From: Gulosibacter massiliensis
Lineage (GTDB): Bacteria; Actinomycetota; Actinomycetes; Actinomycetales; Microbacteriaceae
Direction of reading: 5' to 3'
Assembly (NCBI GenBank): GCA_943325745.2
Contig: CALPQP020000048.1
Coordinates: forward strand, 1-6,156
Length of the DNA stretch: 6,156 nucleotides
This document shows positions 1-5,829 of this stretch, in pieces. Position 1 is the first letter of the stretch. Every line of letters begins with the position of its first letter. A program made the translations under genes and the position numbers. A model generated the notes under the pieces. It had not been told where the DNA came from and did not search any database. It worked only from the letters and a program-made list of their open reading frames with translations.

Positions 1-284
1 AGAACGTTGCCATCCTCGTCGGAGTCGCCGCCACCTATGTCCCGTGGCTCTTCTTTTCGCAGCGCACCGTGTTTCAGTTCTACACCGTGACCCTCGAGCC
101 GTTCCTCGTCCTCGCCCTCGTCGCGGTTCTCGTGTGGCTTTGGAAACACCACCTTCGGCAGTTAGTGGTGAACTACCTGGTCACCGCCGTCGTTGTCTCG
201 GCGTTCTTCCTGCCGGTGTGGATGGGCCTTCCGATCCCTGAGTGGTTCGCGGTCATTCACTACTGGTTTCCGAGTTGGATTTAG
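1..284 (+). CDS. PMT-family protein O-mannosyltransferase, C-terminal fragment
   Basis: This is the 3' end of a gene that begins outside the window; the reading frame starts at base 3 and ends at TAG 282-284, giving 93 residues. The fragment is strongly hydrophobic with about three membrane segments. It carries features of the C-terminal four-helix region of dolichyl-phosphate-mannose--protein mannosyltransferases of Actinobacteria: a YVPWLFF segment, an RTVFQFYTV segment followed by a long hydrophobic helix, and the closing P-I-P-E-W … W-F-P-S-W-I. Family members sit in the cytoplasmic membrane and move mannose from polyprenyl-phosphate-mannose onto Ser/Thr of secreted proteins. The catalytic N-terminal half is not visible, so activity cannot be judged. 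It lies 66 bp upstream of the TauE-like gene on the same strand. Identification rests on recalled family resemblance and is fairly confident. Confidence 0.8.
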   Translation, partial: NVAILVGVAATYVPWLFFSQRTVFQFYTVTLEPFLVLALVAVLVWLWKHHLRQLVVNYLVTAVVVSAFFLPVWMGLPIPEWFAVIHYWFPSWI

Positions 285-296
285 TTAGGCTATATT

Positions 297-320
297 GTCT
301 AGTGGGTTGATAGACTTTTT
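297..320 (+). terminator. Possible weak intrinsic terminator after the PMT gene
   Basis: Twelve bases after the PMT stop codon, GTCTA (297-301) and TAGAC (311-315) can pair around a 9-nt loop, and the stem is followed directly by five T (316-320). The position and T-tract fit a rho-independent terminator. The stem is only 5 bp with two G-C pairs, so it would be weak and could be chance. If real, the TauE gene would need its own promoter in the same 66-bp gap; a TATATT at 291-296 is the only -10-like hexamer seen and it lacks a convincing -35. Confidence 0.25.
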
Positions 321-350
321 AGAGCCCGCCCGACAATCAGGAGCCCCGAC

Positions 351-1211
351 ATGATTGACCTCGTACTCGCCGCCGAAGCGGCACCCGCACTCACCGGCAT
401 CGATTTCGGCTATACCCTGGCCGGCGTCGTCACCGGCCTCGTCGTGGGAATCACGGGTGTGGGAGGCGGGGCCGTCATGACCCCGATTCTCATCTTGCTG
501 TTGGGAGTTGCACCCGCCACGGCGGTCGCGACCGACCTCTGGTTTGCGGCCATCACCAAACTGTTTGGCGCCGGAATTCACGGTGTCGGCGGGAATATCG
601 ACTGGCAAGTTGTCCGTCGATTGTGGATGGGGTCAATCCCCGTCGCCATCGGTGTCGCCGTGCTCGTCGCCATCAACGCGAAACCCGAAAAGGTGTCGTG
701 GCTGACCACGGCCATCGGTGTCGTCGTCCTCGTCACCGCGATCGGGATGTTCTTGGCTCCCGTTCTCATCAAGGCCGCGCAAGCGAACCGGACCGAGACC
801 CCCGCGAAGTTCCGCAACTTCCAAGCGCCGGCGACCATCGCCTCCGGTGGAGTTGTCGGCGGTCTGGTTGCTCTGACCTCGGTCGGGGCTGGCGCACTCG
901 GGTCCGTTGCGATGACCGCCCTTTACCCGTTCCGAATGACCCCACACCGCCTGGTCGCCACCGACATTGCCCATGCCATCCCGCTCGCCGTGGTCGCGGG
1001 AACGGGATATATCGTCACCGGACTCATTGCGGGCATCGGGATTGTCGTCGACCCGTGGATGCTCGCCAGCATGTTGCTCGGATCGATCCCCACGATTATC
1101 GCCGGATCATTCCTCGCTCGAAAAGTTCGCCCCCGCGGAATCCAGATTGCTCTCGCGTGCGTTCTGCTGTTCGTCGGAGTCAGCACCGTCTTCCCGTTTG
1201 TCGCGCACTAG
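351..1211 (+). CDS. TauE/SafE family permease (putative sulfite/sulfoacetate exporter)
   Basis: This 286-residue integral membrane protein has about eight hydrophobic segments and the family's internal duplication. The first half has GITGVGGGAVMTP at residues 33-45 followed by AVATDLWFA at 58-66. The second half repeats the pattern with a GG-VVGG…SVGAGALG segment at 166-184 and LVATDIAHA at 201-209. A polar linker around 141-159 separates the halves. TauE/SafE (DUF81) proteins are cytoplasmic-membrane carriers linked to export of sulfite, sulfoacetate or other organosulfur anions; the substrate here cannot be told from sequence and no sulfur genes are visible nearby. The ATG at 351 is preceded by CAGGAG (338-343) at good spacing, which supports this start. 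The length is normal for the family. Its TAG stop overlaps the stop of the convergent aldo/keto reductase by four bases. Confidence 0.9.
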   Translation: MIDLVLAAEAAPALTGIDFGYTLAGVVTGLVVGITGVGGGAVMTPILILLLGVAPATAVATDLWFAAITKLFGAGIHGVGGNIDWQVVRRLWMGSIPVAIGVAVLVAINAKPEKVSWLTTAIGVVVLVTAIGMFLAPVLIKAAQANRTETPAKFRNFQAPATIASGGVVGGLVALTSVGAGALGSVAMTALYPFRMTPHRLVATDIAHAIPLAVVAGTGYIVTGLIAGIGIVVDPWMLASMLLGSIPTIIAGSFLARKVRPRGIQIALACVLLFVGVSTVFPFVAH

Positions 1212-2044
1212 TCCCAGTTGCCATCGGCTGGCGCTGTGCCGAGTCGGCGCCCAGCATCAAACCCATCGATTTCGCCCATGTCAGCAGCGTTGAGTTCGAA
1301 GTCGAACAGCGCGATGTTTTCGACGAGTCGTTCTTTACTGGACGTCTTCGGAAAAATGATGGTTCCGTGCTGAATGTGCCAGCGCAGAATGACCTGCGCG
1401 ATTGACTTGCTGTAGCGTTCGGCGAGGTTTACGAGGGTGGGCATTTCCGCCGCGAGGTCGACCGAACCGTGACACAACGGTCCCCACGCTTCCGTGGCGA
1501 TGCCGCGTTTCGCGTGTTCGGCGCGCAGAGCCTTCTGTTGAAAGAGCGGGTGCAGTTCAACCTGGTTCAACACGGGCACGATGTCGCTCACCGCGGCGAT
1601 CGCGTCAAGATGTTCGGGCTCGAAGTTGCTGACGCCAATCGACGTCGTGAGCCCGTCCTCCTGGAGGACCTCGAGTTGCTTCCAGGCGTCGACGTAGGTT
1701 CCCCGCTGCGGTGCCGGCCAGTGAATGAGATACAGGTCGACGTGTTCAAGGCCGAGGCGGTCGAGCGAGGAACTAATCGCATCGCGGGCCTTGGGCTGGT
1801 CGCCGTTCCACAACTTCGTCGTGATGTACAGGTCATCGCGCGGGATTCCGCTCTCGCGAATAGCCCGGCCGATTCCGGCTTCGTTCTGGTAGATGCGGGC
1901 GGTGTCGATATGGCGGTAACCAGCGACGAACGCGTCGGACACGACACGATACGCATCGTCGTCCTCGAGTCGATAGGTGCCGAGCCCGACCTGGGGAATC
2001 GAGGTGCCGTCGTTGAGAGAGATGGTGTTAACAGGAAACGTCAT
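1208..2044 (-). CDS. Aldo/keto reductase, 2,5-diketo-gluconate reductase-like
   Basis: This 278-residue soluble NADPH-dependent oxidoreductase has a (β/α)8 barrel and is complete for its family. The tetrad of the AKR superfamily is present: Asp47 and Tyr52 in GYRHIDTARIYQNE, Lys77 in TTKLWN, and His108 in LYLIHWP. GVSNF (137-141) and NQVELHP (160-166) are the usual barrel motifs. PKTSSKER (232-239) matches the C-terminal 2'-phosphate-binding signature of NADPH users. It resembles the AKR5-type 'diketogluconate reductases', which act on varied aldehydes and ketones, so the true substrate is unknown. The ATG at 2044 is forced: an in-frame TAA lies four codons upstream and no other start precedes the conserved NDG motif. 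Only a run of G directly before the ATG could serve as ribosome binding site, so initiation looks weak. It follows nrdB by 38 bp on the same strand. Its start codon lies inside an 11-bp inverted repeat. Confidence 0.93.
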   Translation of the reverse strand: MTFPVNTISLNDGTSIPQVGLGTYRLEDDDAYRVVSDAFVAGYRHIDTARIYQNEAGIGRAIRESGIPRDDLYITTKLWNGDQPKARDAISSSLDRLGLEHVDLYLIHWPAPQRGTYVDAWKQLEVLQEDGLTTSIGVSNFEPEHLDAIAAVSDIVPVLNQVELHPLFQQKALRAEHAKRGIATEAWGPLCHGSVDLAAEMPTLVNLAERYSKSIAQVILRWHIQHGTIIFPKTSSKERLVENIALFDFELNAADMGEIDGFDAGRRLGTAPADGNWD

Positions 2045-2071
2045 GCCCCCAGTTTACCGAGGGCATGACGT
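2038..2071. repeat. 11-bp perfect inverted repeat spanning the aldo/keto reductase start
   Basis: ACGTCATGCCC (2038-2048) and GGGCATGACGT (2061-2071) are exact reverse complements around a 12-nt spacer. Read on the minus strand, the nrdB-side arm comes first. The second arm contains the ATG of the aldo/keto reductase and the G-run just before it, and is followed by TTCCTGTT. In mRNA this would be a stable hairpin hiding the start codon. It could act as a weak terminator or 3' stabiliser for the nrd transcript, as a translational brake on the reductase gene, or as a dyad operator. The symmetry is seen directly; the function is not known. Confidence 0.6.
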
Positions 2072-2082
2072 CGTGGGTCCTG

Positions 2083-3075
2083 TTAGGAGGCTTTCGCCGT
2101 GGCGCCCGAGTTGACCTCGTACGAGGTGTTGGTCGATTCGAAGAAGTTGACCAACTGCAGTGTGTCATTGGCGGCAGCCATCCACTTGGCCGGGTTCGAC
2201 ACCTTGTAGTGGGCTTCGAATCCGAGCTCTTCGAGACGACGGTCGGCCATGTGCTTGGTGTACTGCGTGATGTATTCCGCGTTGAGACCGAGGATTCCGT
2301 TGGGGATCATCGCCTTGTTGTATTCCTCTTCCATCACAACGGAATCCAGAATCATCTGCTTGATTTCGTCAGCGAATTCTGCCGTGGCAATGTCAGGGTT
2401 TTCTTCCAACACCGTGAGGATGAGGTTGATTCCGAACTTGAGGTGGAGCGACTCGTCGCGAACGATCCAGTCAACGAGCGAACCGAAGTTACGCAGCAGG
2501 TTCCGCTGACGGAACGACAAGGCGACCATGAACCCGGTGTAGAACCAGATGCCTTCCATGATCACTGAGTACGCAACGAGGTTACGGACGAAGTCTTGCT
2601 TGCCTTCGGTCGTGGTGATGTCAAGGCTTCGTTCGGCCATGCGCTTGATGAACTTGACTTCGAACTCTTCCTTGGCAGCAATCGCCGGGTGATCAACGTG
2701 CTGAGCGTAGATTTTTTCGCGGTCTACGGGGAACGTCTCGAGGATGTACTCGAACGACATGCAGTGGTTCGCTTCTTCCCACATCTGCTTGGCGAGGTAG
2801 AGGTGCGCCTCGGCAGCATTGAGGTAGGGGTAGACGCCAAACGCCAGTGCCTTGTTGACGATCAGTTCGGAGGGGTTGAAAAATGACATGAGGAACGTGA
2901 TGGCTTGCCGTTCTTCATCGGTCATTTTCTTGAAGTCGGCGATGTCTTCGCCGAGCTGGATTTCGTTGGGGAACCAGGTGTTCGCAACGGCCTGGTTGTA
3001 CAGGTCCATTGCCCACTGGTATCGAACGGGCTTGAGCAAAAGTCCGTCTTGAATTCCTGTTCCGAGAATTCCCAT
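2083..3075 (-). CDS. nrdB: Class I ribonucleotide reductase small (β) subunit, tyrosine-less class Ic-like
   Basis: This 330-residue ferritin-like subunit generates the oxidant that starts each turnover of ribonucleotide reductase and passes it to the large subunit. All six metal ligands are in place by alignment to E. coli NrdB: Glu70, Glu101, His104 (EANHCMSF), Glu174 (MEGIWFY), Glu208 and His211 (RDESLH). Glu70 replaces the usual first-ligand Asp, and Phe108, seven residues after Glu101, replaces the radical Tyr122. This pair is the hallmark of class Ic enzymes such as that of Chlamydia trachomatis, which use a Mn(IV)/Fe(III) centre instead of a tyrosyl radical. The radical-transfer path appears present: Trp34 (TWFPNE), Asp207 and C-terminal Tyr319 (NTSYEV). 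The ATG at 3075 has AGGAG (3081-3085) five bases upstream. It sits 58 bp downstream of the nrdA-tail mini-ORF. No nrdI is seen in the window, in keeping with a non-Ib enzyme. The metal content is inferred, and a class Id-type dimanganese centre is an alternative. Confidence 0.95.
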   Translation of the reverse strand: MGILGTGIQDGLLLKPVRYQWAMDLYNQAVANTWFPNEIQLGEDIADFKKMTDEERQAITFLMSFFNPSELIVNKALAFGVYPYLNAAEAHLYLAKQMWEEANHCMSFEYILETFPVDREKIYAQHVDHPAIAAKEEFEVKFIKRMAERSLDITTTEGKQDFVRNLVAYSVIMEGIWFYTGFMVALSFRQRNLLRNFGSLVDWIVRDESLHLKFGINLILTVLEENPDIATAEFADEIKQMILDSVVMEEEYNKAMIPNGILGLNAEYITQYTKHMADRRLEELGFEAHYKVSNPAKWMAAANDTLQLVNFFESTNTSYEVNSGATAKAS

Positions 3076-3080
3076 GATTA

Positions 3081-3085
3081 CTCCT
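3081..3085 (-). promoter_or_regulatory. Ribosome binding site of nrdB
   Basis: AGGAG on the minus strand, five bases before the nrdB ATG. It is a strong match and fixes the start at 3075. It shows that nrdB is initiated independently and not only by coupling to the upstream mini-ORF. Confidence 0.75.
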
Positions 3086-3133
3086 AAGTGTTGTTGTGAA
3101 CGTTGTGTGAGCGGGCTTAACCGCGGGTGGTTG

Positions 3134-3217
3134 TTACTGGCAGGATTCGCACTGGAGAAGATCCATGGGATCTACCGGTACCGAATACTCTCCTACTTGA
3201 GAGTCGAGCGGATTCAT
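3134..3217 (-). CDS. Mini-ORF carrying the detached C-terminal CxxC redox tail of NrdA
   Basis: A 27-codon ORF begins at ATG 3217 and ends at TAA 3134-3136. Its product starts MNPLDSQ, is acidic (four acidic residues, no Lys or Arg), and ends LLQCESCQ. A CxxC pair within the last five residues is how class I ribonucleotide reductase large subunits normally end; those cysteines re-reduce the active-site disulfide and are in turn reduced by thioredoxin or a glutaredoxin-like protein. The upstream nrdA frame has no such pair. The start ATG overlaps the nrdA TGA as ATGA (3217-3214), and GGCGG lies six bases before the ATG, so termination-reinitiation is likely. The frame is closed by a TGA at 3221-3223, only four bases upstream of the ATG. 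It may make a separate peptide acting in trans, or be joined to NrdA by recoding. Real coding is likely from the motif and junction; the mechanism is inferred. Confidence 0.75.
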   Translation of the reverse strand: MNPLDSQVGEYSVPVDPMDLLQCESCQ

Positions 3218-5682
3218 GATTCACCGCCCGTCGACGACGATCCACCGAAGCCGAAGCCTCGTCGGGGTGCGCCAGCCGCAACGGGTTCTGCTGCGGGTGA
3301 CGGAGCGCCGGCGCTAGAGCCGAAGCCTTTCTTGCTTCCATCGCCAATCGACTCGGCCTTGTTGACCTTGACTGTCGACTGTTCCGCGGTGTGACGCGGT
3401 TTCATGTGCAAGTAGTAGGTGGTCTTGACGCCGCGATTCCACGCGCCCGTATAGATATCGACCATTTCGTCGATGTCTCGGGTCTCGAGGTACATGTTGC
3501 GGCTGATGGCCTGGTCGATCCATTTCTGGGCACGACCCGCAACCTCGAGGAACGAGTTGGGGTCGAGCTGGAAGCTGGTCTTGTAGATCGCCTTGATGTC
3601 ATCCGGAATCGAGGCAATGCTCTGGATGTCCCCTTGCGAGCGGAGGATGTCCTCGCGAACCGACTCCCACAGACCGCGGTCTGAGAGCGCTTCGACGAGG
3701 TTGCGGTTGACTTCGAGGAACTTTCCGCTCGAGGTCGAGCGCGAGAAGATCTGTGAGAACTGCGGGTCGAGACCGGGGGTCGTCCCGGCAACAAGACCGA
3801 TGGACGCCGTGGGGGCAATGGCCATGAGGGTCGCGTTACGGATTCCGCCCTTGACCTTCACGCGAAGCGCATCCCAGTCGAGGCGGGTCTTGCGCGAAAT
3901 GTCAATCGCGACGCCACGGTCCTTTTCGGCGAGGTCAATCGAGTCGAAGGGCACGAGTCCCTGCGACCAGCGCGAACCCTCGAAGTGATCGTACGAGCCG
4001 CGCTCACGAGCGAGGTTTGCCGACTCGTCGATTGCCGAGTACGAGATGTGTTCGGTGATTTCGTCGATGAGGTCGTAGGCCGCTTCGCTGTCGTAGGCGA
4101 TACCGAGGCGCTCACAAATGTCGGCAAAGCCCATGATGCCGAGTCCAACCGCGCGGTTTTCCTTGTTCGCCTTGTCGGCTTCGTGCACCGAGGAACGCGT
4201 GATGTCGATGAGGTTGTCGAGCTGACGGACGGCCACGCGAGCGCTTTCGTCCATCATGACCCAGTCGATTTTTCCGGCAACGAGGTGCGTCGAGAGGTTG
4301 ATTGAGGCGAGGTTGCAGACCGAGACGTTTTCGGCGTCCTGAGGGAGGCAGATCTCGGTGCAGAGGTTCGACGAGTGAATCGTTCCGGTGTTGTTGTTGA
4401 GCGCACGAAGGTTGATCGTGTCTTTCCACGTCAACCACGGGTGCGACGACGATTGCAGAGAGATGAGGATCTGCTTGAACTGTTCTCGCGCCGAAATTTT
4501 CTTGAAGAGGTTCATCTCGCCGTTTTCGGCCATCGTGACGTACTCGGCGTAACGCTTCGAGAAGGCTGCGCCATACAGTTCGTTGAGGTCCATGACCTCG
4601 AGCGGGTCGAACAGGTACCAGTCATCGTCGTTCTGGGCGCGCTTCATGAACTCGTCCGAGATCCAGACGGCGGTGTTCGCGGTGCGTGTGCGGCGGTAGG
4701 GGTCGCCTGAGTTCTGACGGAGGTCAAGGAACTCGGGGAAATCGAGGTGCCAGTTCTCCATGTAGAAGCAGAGGGCGCCAAACTTCTTGCCACCGCGCGA
4801 GATCGCGCGGAGGACCGAGTCGATGGTGTGCATGAACGGGATCGGGCCCGTCGACACGGTGTTGTTCGAACGGATGGGCGATCCTTGGGCGCGAAGCTTG
4901 GTGACCGAGAGTCCGATTCCGCCCGTTCCCTTGGTGAGCCACATAACGTCGCGCGTGGTCTTGGCGATGTGCTCGATGTCGTCCTGCATTTCGAGGACGA
5001 AGCAGTTCGCGAGCTGCGGGTAGGACGTTCCCGCGTTGACGAGGGTCGAGCCGGCGGCCAAGTATTCGAGAGTCGACATCTTGCGGTAGAAACGCAACGC
5101 GACCTCGGTGGGGTTCGCTTCGTTGAGCGACAGGCCCATGGCGATGCGCATCCAAAAATACTGTGGAACCTCGAGCGGGTCGCCGTTGCGGCCCTTGACG
5201 CCATACCTGTTATTGAGCGTGACGACGCCGATGTACTTGAGAAGATCGTCGTTCGCGGGTTCGAGGGCGGCCGCGAGCACGTCGAAATCAAACATTTCGG
5301 TCAGGCGCGAATCGAGAAGACCTTCTTCGACGCCACGACGAACGTTCGCCTCGAAGTGTTCGGCGTGCAGCTTCTTGAGCTCTTCTTTCGACGAGTAATC
5401 CCCGAGGACATTCTTGTAGATGGTCTTCAAGAGGAGGCGTGCGGCGATGATGTCAAATCCGGGGTAATCCTTCACGTTTTGAAGGGCGACCTGGATGACG
5501 GCTTCGTCGAGTTGCTGGGACGTAATTCCGTCGAACAACGTCAGTTCGAGTTCGGTGCCAAGCTGTGTGACCCAGGCAAGTTTGTCGGGGAATCCTTCGG
5601 CCGCGTCTTCGATCGCGAGGTTGATTTTGTTCGCGTCGTAGTTTTCGCGAGTTCCGTCTCGCTTGACAACCGTGATGTTCAT
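3214..5682 (-). CDS. nrdA: Class I ribonucleoside-diphosphate reductase large (α) subunit without its CxxC tail
   Basis: This 822-residue catalytic subunit reduces ribonucleoside diphosphates to deoxyribonucleotides. Residues 1 to about 90 form an ATP-cone (VVKRDGTRENYDANKIN), the activity site that reads ATP/dATP; its presence and the length favour nrdA over the shorter nrdE. Active-site residues align with E. coli: Cys227 (ANCFVLE) and Cys456 (SVCNLASINL) as the redox pair, and Asn439, Cys441 and Glu443 in NLCTEI. Tyr756-Tyr757 (TTYYLHM) are the radical-path tyrosines. From about 765 the protein is a Gly/Ala/Pro/Ser-rich arm with two GFG-containing stretches, ending GGSSSTGGES. It lacks the usual terminal CxxC, which lies instead in the overlapping mini-ORF. 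The ATG at 5682 follows the conserved family start and has GAAGGGG nine bases upstream. It is first in the nrdA – mini-ORF – nrdB – aldo/keto reductase run, behind NrdR-box-like sites. Confidence 0.96.
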   Translation of the reverse strand: MNITVVKRDGTRENYDANKINLAIEDAAEGFPDKLAWVTQLGTELELTLFDGITSQQLDEAVIQVALQNVKDYPGFDIIAARLLLKTIYKNVLGDYSSKEELKKLHAEHFEANVRRGVEEGLLDSRLTEMFDFDVLAAALEPANDDLLKYIGVVTLNNRYGVKGRNGDPLEVPQYFWMRIAMGLSLNEANPTEVALRFYRKMSTLEYLAAGSTLVNAGTSYPQLANCFVLEMQDDIEHIAKTTRDVMWLTKGTGGIGLSVTKLRAQGSPIRSNNTVSTGPIPFMHTIDSVLRAISRGGKKFGALCFYMENWHLDFPEFLDLRQNSGDPYRRTRTANTAVWISDEFMKRAQNDDDWYLFDPLEVMDLNELYGAAFSKRYAEYVTMAENGEMNLFKKISAREQFKQILISLQSSSHPWLTWKDTINLRALNNNTGTIHSSNLCTEICLPQDAENVSVCNLASINLSTHLVAGKIDWVMMDESARVAVRQLDNLIDITRSSVHEADKANKENRAVGLGIMGFADICERLGIAYDSEAAYDLIDEITEHISYSAIDESANLARERGSYDHFEGSRWSQGLVPFDSIDLAEKDRGVAIDISRKTRLDWDALRVKVKGGIRNATLMAIAPTASIGLVAGTTPGLDPQFSQIFSRSTSSGKFLEVNRNLVEALSDRGLWESVREDILRSQGDIQSIASIPDDIKAIYKTSFQLDPNSFLEVAGRAQKWIDQAISRNMYLETRDIDEMVDIYTGAWNRGVKTTYYLHMKPRHTAEQSTVKVNKAESIGDGSKKGFGSSAGAPSPAAEPVAAGAPRRGFGFGGSSSTGGES
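3224..3229 (-). promoter_or_regulatory. Shine-Dalgarno-like site for the NrdA-tail mini-ORF
   Basis: On the minus strand GGGCGG followed by TGAATC precedes the mini-ORF ATG, so GGCGG (near GGAGG) is six bases from the start; continued pairing through GGTGA to the 16S 3' end is possible. It lies inside the last codons of nrdA and decides in favour of reinitiation at 3217. The bases also encode Gly-Gly of NrdA, so they may be incidental. Confidence 0.45.
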
Positions 5683-5691
5683 CGGATTGCG

Positions 5692-5698
5692 CCCCTTC
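5692..5698 (-). promoter_or_regulatory. Ribosome binding site of nrdA
   Basis: GAAGGGG on the minus strand, nine bases before the ATG at 5682. It supports this start together with the conserved N-terminal ATP-cone sequence that begins at residue 3. Confidence 0.6.
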
Positions 5699-5766
5699 AG
5701 TGCCTTAAATGTGCCGTCAAACGGCTAAATTGCGTCAATTGTGTGGTGGAAGTGTCTGGACTGAAA

Positions 5767-5782
5767 ACACTACATCTATGTG
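5767..5782 (-). promoter_or_regulatory. NrdR box 1 (predicted)
   Basis: On the plus strand, ACACTACATCTATGTG fits the left half and core of the NrdR box acaCwAtATaTwGtgt, including C4, A6, AT at 8-9 and T11. One extra base displaces the right-hand GTGT, which ends at 5783. It is exactly 32 bp from a second box, which is the strongest support. NrdR is a zinc-finger/ATP-cone repressor that shuts off ribonucleotide reductase genes when dATP is plentiful. The nrdR gene itself is not in the window. Confidence 0.55.
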
Positions 5783-5796
5783 TCGCGTTTAGGCAA
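5767..5796 (-). promoter_or_regulatory. Candidate nrdA promoter
   Basis: On the minus strand TTGCCT (5791-5796) and TAGTGT (5767-5772) are separated by 18 bp and would start RNA near 5760, leaving a leader of about 80 nt. The hexamers are weak matches to TTGACA/TATAAT. The attraction is placement: NrdR box 1 would cover the -10 and box 2 would sit just upstream of the -35, as expected for repression. Another promoter closer to the gene, using TTGACG at 5733-5738, cannot be excluded but lacks a good -10. Confidence 0.3.
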
Positions 5797-5798
5797 GA

Positions 5799-5814
5799 GC
5801 CCCATATGTTGTGG
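5799..5814 (-). promoter_or_regulatory. NrdR box 2 (predicted)
   Basis: GCCCCATATGTTGTGG on the plus strand matches 11 of 16 positions of the NrdR consensus and all core bases C4, A6, AT 8-9, T11 and G13. Box 1 ends 16 bp away, the phased spacing (about three helical turns) typical of NrdR operators. Taken together the pair is convincing, though seen by eye and not scored. Confidence 0.65.
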
Positions 5815-5829
5815 CGTGTCGTACACAAT

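Noticed and set aside
1469..2068. 199-codon plus-strand frame opposite the aldo/keto reductase
   Set aside because: The minus-strand protein has the full AKR tetrad and NADPH motif. The plus frame has no family features.
3076..3133. Attenuator or second small gene between the mini-ORF and nrdB
   Set aside because: Only a 4-bp GCGG/CCGC stem and short GTTGT repeats are seen. There is no T-tract and no start codon with a ribosome binding site other than that of nrdB.
3117..3347. 76-codon minus-strand frame overlapping the nrdA tail
   Set aside because: It is in a different frame from both nrdA and the CESCQ mini-ORF. Its Arg/Ala-rich product has no recognisable feature.
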